The translations under genes were made by a program, and so were the position numbers. Shown in pieces: positions 1 to 9,298 of a stretch of 32,676 bases of DNA; within the stretch, counting starts at the first letter, position 1, and the number at the start of each line of letters is the position of its first letter. This DNA comes from Isohypsibius dastychi (taxonomy: Eukaryota; Tardigrada; Eutardigrada; Parachela; Isohypsibiidae). The notes beneath the pieces are model-generated. The model was not told where the DNA came from. It saw only the letters and a list, made by a program, of their open reading frames with translations, and searched no databases. Location: positions 1 to 32,676 of the forward strand of contig JAQIWT010000132.1 in NCBI GenBank assembly GCA_034696485.1. Reading direction: 5' to 3'.

Positions 1-1422
1 GCGAGAGCTCGTCCAACGGATGTTGACAACCAGCTGTATATGAACACATATACGCCGGCCATCCAGGCTCAATCTCCATCCTGTTCTTTTCAGTAACCGT
101 AAAGTAAAAGGTCACACCCTTCCACATAAAGGTTGCCGTCCAGATCTCCATAAATTTCCTCGCAGCTTCAAACAGCTCTTTCACGGCGTCAAACCGTTCA
201 ATCCATAGCTGTGGAAGATTTCCAATCTGCCCACTTTTGAAACCCTCCAAGAACGGATCGGCAAAGAAGACGCTTTTGAATTCCAAACAGACCAGAAACC
301 CAGCATTTCAGCGCCGACGTCGAAGTCCTCCCGATCCATCCATTTTCGAATATCCGAGCCGAGTATTTTTCCAACTTGCTCCATCAGCTCCATTTCCCGG
401 GTTTTTTTGTGCCAGATATGCCAAACAAATAGCTTTCCGAAACGGTGACCTTTCGTGTGTCTCGAGCATCTCCAAGAGTGACGTCTCTCTTTCCTCCATG
501 GAGATGATTAACGCCACTTTTTTCTTCAGCTTGGTGATACAGTCTTGGAACAGTTTTGCAGCCAATTTCGTGTCTTTCCCAAGCCAGTCAAACGTCTAGC
601 AGGCCAGCGAATTCGATAGATCAGCAGTTCGCATTTTGACCAACCGTAGTTCATCGTTCAACTGAATGACCCTACGAATCAACTCGGTGGGAATACTTAA
701 TATCTTCACGTCTCGAACTTGCTCAATCATGAATTTCAGAGGCGTCGCGTTTGGCACCTGTTCTTTCAGCAACATCCTCATTTTGGCGCAGACTTCGAAT
801 GCCTCACGGAAACTATTCAGCTTGTTCTTGATCTTGACATTCCCAAAGATGGAGCATTCGATTTTTCTTTCAAAATCCAGGTTCATTCTGTATTCCATCT
901 CGTTATCCGCAGATTCAACCAATTCAGTCAGAACCCGAACCATTTCTGAATGACGTTTCTCCGCTTCTTTATATGTCAATGATCGGACGTCGAAAACGAC
1001 GAATATTTCAACACCGGACTCTATCCCTGATACAACATGGGTTGCCTTGTCAGCTGGTGATGAGTTCAGAATTGAGCTGAGTGGATCGGGTCGAAGAGCA
1101 CATGTTTTAGTCGAGAGGCGCTAGTAGAGTATAACACGGCTTTGAAACAATGAATTTTGGCTGTCGTTGAAAATCTTGATGGCCGATGTTGTACCGACTT
1201 TGCCTGCAAGGATGTTCAAACCGTAACTGATTGGAACTTGCAGTTTTTGCAGCTTTTCCTGGAGGGAATCGTTGGTGAGTATTGCAGAATGGAAGTCTCC
1301 ATCCAAATGGTCGGTCACGGCGATGTCAAGGGGGATGTTTCTGGAATGATCTTGTCAGAACCAGCGTCGTAAAGATAACCCGGGGCAATTTTTCTGCCAA
1401 GAGCAGGGATGGAATCAGACAT
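1..1422 (-). pseudogene. SNTX-family (stonustoxin/neoverrucotoxin-like) gene, 5' part, broken
   Basis: Reading leftwards from an ATG at 1422-1420, the peptide has the hallmarks of the N-terminal SNTX region: a start with GYLYDAGSDKIIP, then THVVSGIESG, then a helical stretch with IPTELIRRVIQLNDELR and, further on, LAAKLFQDC and ETHERSPF. In fish this region is a MACPF/CDC-like membrane module followed by further domains; relatives occur widely in non-venomous animals, so family membership does not imply a toxin. The frame changes near the C5 run at 1330-1334, near 1127, near 400 and near 300, and an in-frame TAG sits at 596-598. Past 300 the frame stays open to the window edge, so the 3' end is missing. 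Start choice: the ATG directly precedes the conserved ALGRKIAPG block. Family fairly sure; function unknown; either a pseudogene or an indel-rich assembly. Confidence 0.72.
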
Positions 1423-2075
1423 TCTGTCAGCTTCAAAACGCGATTGTCACAAGAAATCTGGAACACAGAAGGTTGACGATCGGACAGGTGTTTTTCAGAT
1501 GATCTATCACAATCTGCAGAGTTAAGGACTGTTGAACTAGAATGGCTCCATATGAGAAACAGGCTCCCGCATGAACGTTATCTGAACCCATTCACTTGTG
1601 AGTATATGCAAACAGTGTGCTATCGGAGTGAATGATTAGCTGCGTCTGCTGATCGAAGGCAATATGACGCACCAACACGCTGACTGAACACTCAAACTGC
1701 ACCATGGTTTCATTGTACAGTACAGGTAGTCGCAAAATAAGCAGCGGTGCGAGTCCCTATGGTATCATCCATTTGAAAGTTTGATTTGTTGATTTGTTCT
1801 CAAACAAGTTCAATATGTCTGATCAAAGTTCGAATCGTATGGTTAGCAGAAACCGTACTAACCACACTAAAACGAACTGACTCAGACATTCTTGAAAAAT
1901 ATTTTGTTCGGTCAATTCGACAGTGTTTCGGAACCAGGTCGCTCATAAACAAAAGAAAGAAGGTTTATCACGAATGCAGATGATGGTAATATATTTATGT
2001 TAAAAATTTCAGATGAAAAATACACATTCATCCCAACTTTTTGACTCGGCATTAGTAACCGTATATATAGATCAA
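1423..2075. other. Upstream region with no recognisable gene
   Basis: This lies 5' of the minus-strand SNTX-like gene and may hold its promoter. I see no conserved motif, RNA gene or element end in it; the short open frames carry no recognisable domain. Confidence 0.4.
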
Positions 2076-2085
2076 GTCAAATATA

Positions 2086-2239
2086 TACTGTACTGCCTCG
2101 ACCAGACCGTGCGAAAATATCACTGGGGTGGAGAATTTTACCCGTGCACGAGTAAGGTGGTAGCCTACGCCTACTCAACTGGGTCTACTTCTACTGATGA
2201 CGTCATTTTTCTGCACGGTCTGGTCGCGGCAGTACAGTA
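2086..2239. mobile_element. 154-bp MITE with 10-bp target duplication (MULE-like)
   Basis: The ends are inverted copies beginning TACTGTACTGCC and continuing through CGACCAGACCGTGC: 26 of the first 27 bases pair, then a small offset. The direct flanks are identical 10-mers, GTCAAATATA at 2076-2085 and 2240-2249. A target duplication of 9-11 bp is the hallmark of Mutator-like (MULE) elements; Tc1/mariner (TA) and hAT (8 bp) do not fit. The interior has no coding capacity and includes a TGACGTCA palindrome. Classification to MULE is by duplication length only, since no transposase is present. Confidence 0.85.
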
Positions 2240-2509
2240 GTCAAATATATCTTTCGCGTTTCGGCTCCTCGAAGTCCGCAGAAAACCGACTGAACAAGTT
2301 GTGAGTGCATGTTCAGGCCACTCATGTCCGCTGTGTATCTATACACTGCTTTCAATAAAATTCTCGATATACGTGTCCTCCACAATTTACAGCCCACTCT
2401 ACGCTTCTGATTGACGTAGCGCGTACGAACATGACGTACTGTGATACGTAAGGCGTGCACTCAACCGCCAATTTAAAATTCATTTTGTTTACTCAAGTCT
2501 TCGTCAAAC

Positions 2510-3102
2510 ATGGCAAAATGGAAGGATATTTCTCTTGATTTAGCTGTTCTTATTCATTGACTGAATAAAGATGGTCGATCATCGCGGAAAATCGCTCAGA
2601 TGGTGCAGAAATCCCGTGGTTGGGTTCGCCATGTGTTGGAGACTCGGGATGCTGATACTGGAGCTCTTTTATCCTGCAAACCAAGAGGAAGGCCGAAGAA
2701 AGTTGCTCTTGACTCGTCAGCAGTTTTCGAGGAAGCCATGGGGGGGGGGGGGGAGACAGCAGTACTCCAGTAAAAGTTATCGCGCGAAGGATCAGCGTCT
2801 CTTCCGAATCCAGTCTGTCTGAAACCACTGTTCGCCGTGCACTCAAGAAAAAGTACAAGAACGTAAAGCAAATCCCTGATCAACTTATGGACAAACACAA
2901 GACTGCCAGAATCCAGTATTGCGTCAACATTTTGATACGGACTGCAAAAGAGCTCCATTTCTTGTCTCGACTCTGGTTTTCGGATGAAATGATGGTTGAT
3001 ATGAATTCCAACGGGAAAATGGTAAAATGTGTCATCCCATCTATCCCTTATGACGAAAAGCTTCTGAATAAAAACAAATATTTATCCAGATATTTTGAGT
3101 AA
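2510..3102 (+). pseudogene. Broken Tc1/mariner-type transposase
   Basis: An ATG at 2510 opens a frame with a helix-turn-helix region (RSSRKIAQMVQKSRGWVRHV) and a GRPKK linker typical of Tc1/IS630 DNA-binding domains. An in-frame TGA at 2558-2560 interrupts it early. At 2740 it runs into a 14-G tract; beyond the tract the protein continues in a different frame with a second HTH-like stretch (SLSETTVRRALKKKYK), a LMDKHKTARIQYC segment and WFSDEMMVD, which matches the block around the first Asp of the DDE catalytic domain. The frame ends at 3100-3102; the rest of the DDE domain is absent. At least two inactivating breaks make it non-functional. No terminal repeats were found flanking it. Confidence 0.78.
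2740..2753 (+). repeat. Poly-G tract, 14 G
   Basis: The run is followed by AGAC and sits exactly where the transposase reading frame changes. A run this long on one strand could form G-quadruplex structures and is prone to slippage. Confidence 0.9.
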
Positions 3103-3541
3103 CAATTTGCAAGTTAAATTTTGCTGTTCACATTACAAAAAAATTGTTTTTCTTTATTCTCACATATTACATTGACCGATAAATATTACCGTAGATAACG
3201 AACTGTATGGCCGTGCCTCTGTCAGTCCCCTTAGTTCTTGGATCAGTGCTAGCTAGCTGCACTACACAGTTAAAATACTGAAAATAAAAGTAATGTTGAA
3301 TTAATCAATCGCACTGCCGTATTTTCGCCCCTGACCGCCGTTGCGACTATCTGTTGGTGTGATTTGAAGATCCGAGACTTGAGAACAGTTTGCGGCCCAT
3401 GTAGTACTCTGCATCAAACTATGTAGCTCAATCGCGATACCAGATCCGCAGAAAGAACTACAGCTGCGCTGACCAGAAATACGTTACTAACAGAAAAGTA
3501 ATACGCCGAACGTTGTCGGCGAATAAAGTTATGGCAGTCTA
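3103..3541. other. Intergenic, nothing recognised
   Basis: AT-rich sequence between the transposase remnant and the next element. It contains a short palindromic TAGCTAGC core near 3249-3256 but no gene or element terminus that I can support. Confidence 0.4.
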
Positions 3542-4465
3542 TTGGGTGGCCCAATATTGTTGACTGTACTTTTTGGGGTCGTGCGATTCACCCATTTTTG
3601 CGCTAAAACATGTGCCTTATAGCTCAGTCGATAGCGAGTTCATTTCTCTATTCTTTGAGCAGCTGTCGTCTGTATGGAGCAGGTCCTGTCCAAGAGGGAG
3701 CTGTGAAACTGTAAGCAAGTCAAAACGCTCCATGTATTTTTGTAATTTTTTCTGTTTCAGCGAAGTTTCCATGATGACAGCTATTGAGTGTATGTTTGGT
3801 TCTCCAAAATTTGGATATCAACGCATACTCAAAAGACCACACTTAATAGTTGCAATTCGTTTCGAGTAAATAATCAGGCTGATGTGGGAGAAATCAGGCC
3901 AGAACAAAAAATGGCAGTTTCGGTACATTTTTGTGGTTTTCTGAATGGCAAGGCCTGAGTAATTCAAAATGTGATGTCGGACACACCTCGATTTGTTTGT
4001 CTTTCTTTTGGCTACCGAAGCAATGGTTGCACAAGCTGGTTTGTCCCTTCAGGAGACCACGAGAAGCGTGAAACGGAAAGTGAAAAACACGTGGCGCCGA
4101 AAACGGGTTTTTGACGATTTTTGGGTTTATGAAGGTGTTGTATCTCCTCGGTGCTTCATCCAATCTCAGAGCACTTGACATGAAAAATGTAACTCTTCAA
4201 AAACTGTGTCTAAAATGTCTCAAAGATGAGGTAAGAAAAACAATGTTCATGAGTACGGTCAGTTCCCAGTTTTCAGACCGAGACAGAAAAAGTCCGAGTT
4301 TTTTGACTCGCATGGCGGTAAACCTTTTTTGCCGTTTCGTTTGACAGTTAGTTAGATAGAAAAATGAATTTTCTATCGACTGCTTTATAAGCCATGAGTT
4401 TACGCCCGAAGAAGGGCAAGCTGCACGACCCCAAAAAGTACAGTCAAAAATAGTGGGCCACCCGG
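3542..4465 (-). mobile_element. 924-bp TA-flanked inverted-repeat element, copy 1
   Basis: The first and last ~41 bases are inverted copies: inside the GGGTGGCCC outer motif, 39 of 41 positions match, ending in TTTTTGGGGTCGTGC. The left flank is TA at 3540-3541; the right flank is TG, a likely mutated TA. Further in, both ends carry related sequence around a TCTATCGACTG-type motif. The interior holds a minus-strand open frame (4181-3894) containing ALRLDEAPRRYN, which is shared with copy 2 at 30690-31625. TA duplication suggests Tc1/mariner mobilisation, but no recognisable DDE domain is present, so it is probably non-autonomous. The orientation given follows the shared internal frame. Confidence 0.88.
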
Positions 4466-4609
4466 TGCGTTGTGATTATCGGGGAATCGGTTTCACGAGG
4501 TCAGAATATTCGAGGTCTCCTTTTTTGGGAAGCCTTACGTAGTTCTCTTCGGCGTTGTACCGTAAATCGTCCATCGGTTATTGAAGCGAAACAGGCGCGG
4601 GTGTGTTTT

Positions 4610-4622
4610 GGGGGGGGGGGGG
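4610..4622 (+). repeat. Poly-G tract, 13 G
   Basis: The run follows GTGTTTT and is followed by AGACTGAC. The G-run-plus-AGAC junction is the same as at 2740-2757. Confidence 0.9.
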
Positions 4623-4700
4623 AGACTGACTTGTTTTTGTTGCATTCTATTGCGTATCCTGAACTATGGGTGTGATCTTTTTCAGTGTTCAGAACTTTCG

Positions 4701-4842
4701 GTTCAGAACATTCAATTGTAGATTCTTTGGTGTACCGATTTTTTTTGGAGTAAGACTTTCGGTACAGCGGAATTACCGGCGGAAATCCTCGGTGTAACTA
4801 ACTTCCCTAGTTCGAACATTCAATGAACAGACTCTTGGTGCA
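4701..4842 (+). repeat. Degenerate direct repeat, two ~34-bp copies
   Basis: GAACATTCAAT followed by an AGA-TCTTGGTG-AC stretch appears at 4701-4735 and again at 4810-4842, with a few substitutions and gaps. The sequence between and after has further weak echoes of AATT-CCGG-GTG, so this may be an old tandem array. No function is visible. Confidence 0.5.
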
Positions 4843-5687
4843 CTTCATTTCGCAGCAGAAATTTTGATAGGCAGAATTCCGGGTGCAATTGCAAGAACTT
4901 TCACAACCACAAATTTCGGTCAAACTTCTCTTCCTCGAATTTGTTCGACCACTTAGTCGACAAGGATGAGCCGCTGTTTTCGCACATTAGTAGCGTATGA
5001 AACATCTACACTTGCAGCAAAACGCACTACCAGTTGAATTCAAACATTTGTGGAATTCTCTCTCAATTTCATGGTGCTGGTGGTAGTTTTTTCGAGGTCA
5101 AAAGGGGAGATTCAGTCCTTATCCATGAATATTTCATGTATACGGTTAAATGTACGCTGGAAACTAGGGATTACTGGCGCGGCAAGGGAATAAGAACATA
5201 TTTCTCCCAACTCCATCGTAGAATCCCTAACATCGAAGTTTGCGTAACCGTTGATTATAACCACCTTGCAAGCAAAGACAGTGTGCTTGCCCATCAAGCC
5301 TGTGTCCATGAAAACAAGCCGTGAAATGCATAAAAACCTTGCTATCGATGTGGGAAACATATTCGATTGTTATGTTTTACACCTGCTTATTTGCTGCCAC
5401 AATTTGATGGCAGACTTGGACAACGAAACTATGGAAATCAAGGCAAATATGAGAACTCTTACCACCTGGACAAAACAACTTGGCTGTTGAGTAACCACTG
5501 CCAGCCCATATGGCTCAATTCAGTTATCAACAAAATGAGTATCTGTTTCAAAACTACATTGTTAAGGACAAAAAAACTGTTGGCACTTCGGGAACCGAAG
5601 GGAACTCCGAATCTACCGGTCTACGTTCTGAAACTCTCAAAACCTATTTGAAAAACGAAGGAGGCAACTTATTTCATAAAAAATTCT
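4843..5687. other. No recognised gene; possible gag/LTR remnant of the gypsy element that follows
   Basis: This stretch lies immediately 5' of the gypsy protease. By position it should hold LTR, leader and gag, but I see no zinc-knuckle (CCHC) motif, no primer-binding site and no matching LTR copy. Open frames at 5034-5324 and 5367-5651 have no recognisable domains. Confidence 0.35.
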
Positions 5688-7215
5688 AGTGGGTGTTTAT
5701 CAATTGCAGCGGGATTTAATAGTAATTCAGCATCTTGTATTTTAGATTCGGGCGCAGATCTAAGGATCATCAACACGAAACTGGCCAATTTGCTTGAGTT
5801 GCCTAGAACAAAATGGAGAGGACGTAGGATTATAATCTTCAATAAGGTCAAGGCATATGCTGAGGTCACAAAAATCGGAGTCAAAATTTCGGGTCGTTGA
5901 ACACAGATTTAAGCGGCAAATTTAAAAATCAAACAGTGTTGATGAAAACAGTTTTCTTGGAAATGATCTTTTGAATCGTCTAAGACTAGTGATTGACTAT
6001 GGGTGTCACCTCATCCATTTGTCAAGTAAAGATCCTTGTGTCACTTGTCTCGATAGCACTCTACCACAGGTACTCTCAACAGCATTAGGTGAAAAAAACA
6101 CTGTCAGGGGGTTATTAATAACTTTGACTATCAACAGAACGGAACTTTTTACAAACCAAATGGCGCAAAACATGACAAAAACACCTAATACGCTCGTAAT
6201 GGTGATTAAGCCGTTAACTTAGTTGTTGGTAGCCAACGCACTCGCCTCACACTCGCGCTCGCCTTACATATCAGGTCTAGTAGTAATGTCTTTGGATGCT
6301 GCCTGCCCTGTAAATTTACGATAGCTGGTAATGTTCTTCCTAGCTATTTTGCGGCTTGTTTTATCTTGTGATTTTCTCGCTTACTTGAACAGTCGTCACA
6401 TTCGTATTTTCTTCCGAGAAGCTTTCCCAGTTCAGGTCTTGTTTTGAATTGTTGTCCAGTGAAGTTCTAGTCCGTCTTGTTCCGTGATTCTGATCAAGTC
6501 CCCCAGTGACCAGTCTTATCACACCGGAGGTTTGTATTTCAGATAAAAACAAGGAGTGTCATGAAACTAATGTCAGCCCTGAACCGTACTTAGCAGACCT
6601 TTCTGATGGTGTCAGTGACTATATTAGTCCGGCAGACTTTGATGCAGAAACGATCGACTTGGGTGAGCAACTTACACCGCAAGAAAGTACAAGGCTTACC
6701 GATCTAGTAACTAGGTGCGGAGATTTGTTCCCACCCAAAGGTTCTGGTAAAGGCCAGACAGATATGTCTAAGCACATCATCTACATAGGTGATCACTCAC
6801 CGATAAACATAGAACCGTATAGACGGTAAGCAAAAAACAAAAATAAATGAGGAAGAGGTCCAAGATCTCATAAAACTCAAGCTGATCCAACCATGTTTTT
6901 CTAGCTGGACTTCTCGTTTATTGCTAGTCATAAGATGTGATGGATCTCATAGGGTAGTGACTAATTTGATGAAAACTGACGAAATCACAGTAAGAAAATT
7001 ATTTTCTCTATCTAGTATAGGATTTGATCTAGATATTATCGCAGGATTAAGCGTCCACGTATGTCAGGACATGGGAAAAGTTTTTTTTTCTCTAAGACTT
7101 CATGAGAGCAGCAGGCAAAACACGGCCTCCATAACAAGTTTAGGACTTGACAAATGGCTCGAATTGCCGATTGGCCTCTGCATCTTCACCAGATGTCTCC
7201 AGTGCATCTTAATGG
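5688..7215 (+). pseudogene. Decayed Ty3/gypsy pol: protease and 5' half of reverse transcriptase
   Basis: The frame from 5688 to a TGA at 5898-5900 contains CILDSGADLRIIN, the DSG active site of a retropepsin. In a shifted frame from about 5937 comes FLGNDLLNRLRLVIDY, the G-DLL-R motif near the end of these proteases. From 6506 to 6829 there is a linker ending in SPINIEPYRR, the usual lead-in to RT, then a frame break, then KLIQPCFSSWTSRLL and DGSHRVVTNL (RT block 1-2). A final block, ESSRQNTASITSLGLDKW and ELPIGL, matches RT block 3-4 up to about 7215. The YxDD block, RNase H and integrase are absent. Stretch 6223-6505 holds nothing recognised. A dead, truncated copy that is more decayed than, and distinct from, the one at 20126-23303. 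Confidence 0.82.
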
Positions 7216-7386
7216 ATCATGGGTATCACGTGGAGCTGTCCGGCATGCTAAACGAGCTGCGAAATATCTAGCCGGATTACGAGCGAGACGAGGTAAGATC
7301 CTGGTTGAATATAATTCCATGAGCCAGTACGTGGTAGTTTGTTGTGAACAGAACAGGTTGAGAAAGCGGCGAATGTTTGTAAGAGG

Positions 7387-8782
7387 ATGATCAAAGGAAA
7401 GGGATACAAGCTATGTTCTGCATGCCAACAGCCAGATGATGTGTTCATGTTGTGTTGCCAGAATTGCACCGGACGATTTCACGGAGGGTAAGGAATCACC
7501 TTTACTTTTGTTCAGGTTTATATTTGTGGTAAATATTGGAAACTAAATATGTCCCACTATACTGAACAATTTATTTTGCTCTTATAGCTGCGTGGGAATG
7601 TCAGAGCTGACCTGTGTCAATCTCGTCCAATTCCACTGCTACTCATGCATTCCCGAAGCTGGACCGTCAACTTGTAAGTCATGCTAGGATTTATGTTTGT
7701 GTAATGAGTACCGCTTGTGCCAGACACTGACCCATGCTCATCTTGTTCACTGGTTACCGATGTAGACAAACCACGACAGAGCGACAATCGCCAGGATCCT
7801 TCGGACCCTGGCAGTACAAACTCCAACACGGAACTCGCTTCTCCACGATTCTTCGCCGAATTGGATGCAAGAGTGTTTGATGCGTATGTCATTCATTCTC
7901 CTGATTATACGTCAAATGTCGTTGTTTCCTCTATTACCATTTGTTCACCCTCTCGTTTTCTTGTTCATTGCCGGTTCGACTGGCGTACCCGATACATCGA
8001 CGGGGAAAATCTGTCGCTGGCCTATTTGGTCAACGATAGGTTTCACCTTCCGATTTTAGTGGAGAGCAGTGACACAATTGGCGTGAAGATATCGATCGAC
8101 AACCTTGACCTCGAAAACATCCGGTCAATTATTGGTGCGTACATATAGATTTTCATTTTCATCCCATTTGGTAAAATGTACATTTAGAACAAAACACGGT
8201 CTACCGTAGGTGGCGAAGGAGTGGTGATGGCGATCGATGTACATACCCAAACGGATGTTTCCATCCGGCTCGACCAGTTGGTGGAATACTTCAACACACC
8301 CGAGCCGCGAACCAACATCCTGAATTTACTCAGCCTCGAGTTCAGTAATACGCGGTAGATATTCCAAACTTGAGTCCTCATTGAAGGTCATGAGTTAATG
8401 GCCGTTCTTTTATCGCGTATAGTTTGGATTCGGTCGTCACTCCACCATATCTCGTTAAGGTGACCAAGACTTTTTCAAACTAAATTACATGTGACCATTT
8501 GATTTGATGGGGGAAAATGACCATTGCTTGTTTTTTCTCCTTGCAGTCATTGGATTGGACTGAACGGTTGGTGAAGTTGAGGAAAAACGGAAACGTAATT
8601 GGCAACATTCCCAAACCGGGCGTCGGCAAATATTGCCTCCTTTCAGCTAAAGGTATTACATCTGTCGACCAAGTCCGTTCAGGTTGACGGTGAAACATGA
8701 GACATCACTCTCCATTCCAGGATCTTATATTGACTTTCATATTGACTTTGCGGGATCGACCGTGTGGTATCATGAAGTCAAG
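7387..8782 (+). CDS. KDM7-type (PHF2/PHF8-like) PHD-JmjC histone demethylase, N-terminal part
   Basis: Exons inferred: 7387-7487, 7588-7673, 7724-8134 (possibly with an intron starting at 7884), 8210-8354, 8423-8459, 8547-8652, 8721-8782. Apart from that uncertain intron the splice phases join without a frame break. Exons 1-2 form a PHD finger (C-x2-C, C-x2-C, FHGG, H, C-x2-C: CSACQQPDD, CQNCTGRFHGG, FHCYSC), which in this family reads methylated H3K4. Then come LSLAYL and FHLPILVE, VVMAIDVHTQ, NLLSLEFSN and the JmjC core IDFHIDFAGSTVWYH, whose H-x-D would bind Fe(II). Proteins of this type remove H3K9/H3K27/H4K20 methyl groups in the nucleus. After 8782 (AAG then GTAAGA, a good donor) I cannot find the second half of JmjC, including its last iron-binding His. 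The ATG at 7387 is the first in frame before the finger; an upstream exon ending near 7292 is possible. Confidence 0.85.
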
Positions 8783-9298
8783 GTAAGAGGGTGTTGAATC
8801 CGACCCGAGCAAACACTGAACAAAAGGGCAATATAATAAGATTTCGTTTATAATGTCAAGCGGAAGTCTGGAAATTGCATTTCAATTTGCTACCCCGAAT
8901 TTGTGTTTTGTTTCCTCTTGCGGAAACCTCGGGATATCGCAGACGAGAGCTCATCTCCCAGTGATGTGAACCAGTTGATATCGTGTCGTTCTTCTTTTTC
9001 TTCGGCATCGAGGAGGTTTGAAATACTTTAATTTTGCAGTGCGATCCATGCATTAATTTGGATTCATGTTCAATTTGTCGATGTTTTGTTCTCTATCTAC
9101 AACTACTGAGCCTACTGAATGTCATTACGAGGCCTGAATATCCACTCGTGTGAGTGGTCTTGAGAAGATTGGATTGCGGTTTGTGCAGGAGTTTTTCTTG
9201 AAAACGATGTGGTGGTGTTAAATTGAATTTCCGCTTTCATGCTTTATTAACACCGAATGTCTTTGACCTGTATCTTTTAGACAGTACCTTGATGCAAT
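8783..9298. other. Gap where the JmjC C-terminal exons would be expected
   Basis: It starts with a good splice donor but has no stretch resembling the second half of JmjC (no GWIHAV-like block) in any frame. It probably also contains the promoter of the KLHL-like gene. Nothing else recognised. Confidence 0.45.

Noticed and set aside
7723-7960. TIR-domain-like VFDAYVIHSPD in the KDM7-like gene
   Set aside because: Resemblance is limited to a few residues, and the neighbouring exons fit the KDM7 linker; this stretch probably runs into an intron.
8856-9053. Minus-strand open frame as a small gene
   Set aside because: No domain, lysine-rich low-complexity patch only, and it overlaps the expected demethylase intron.
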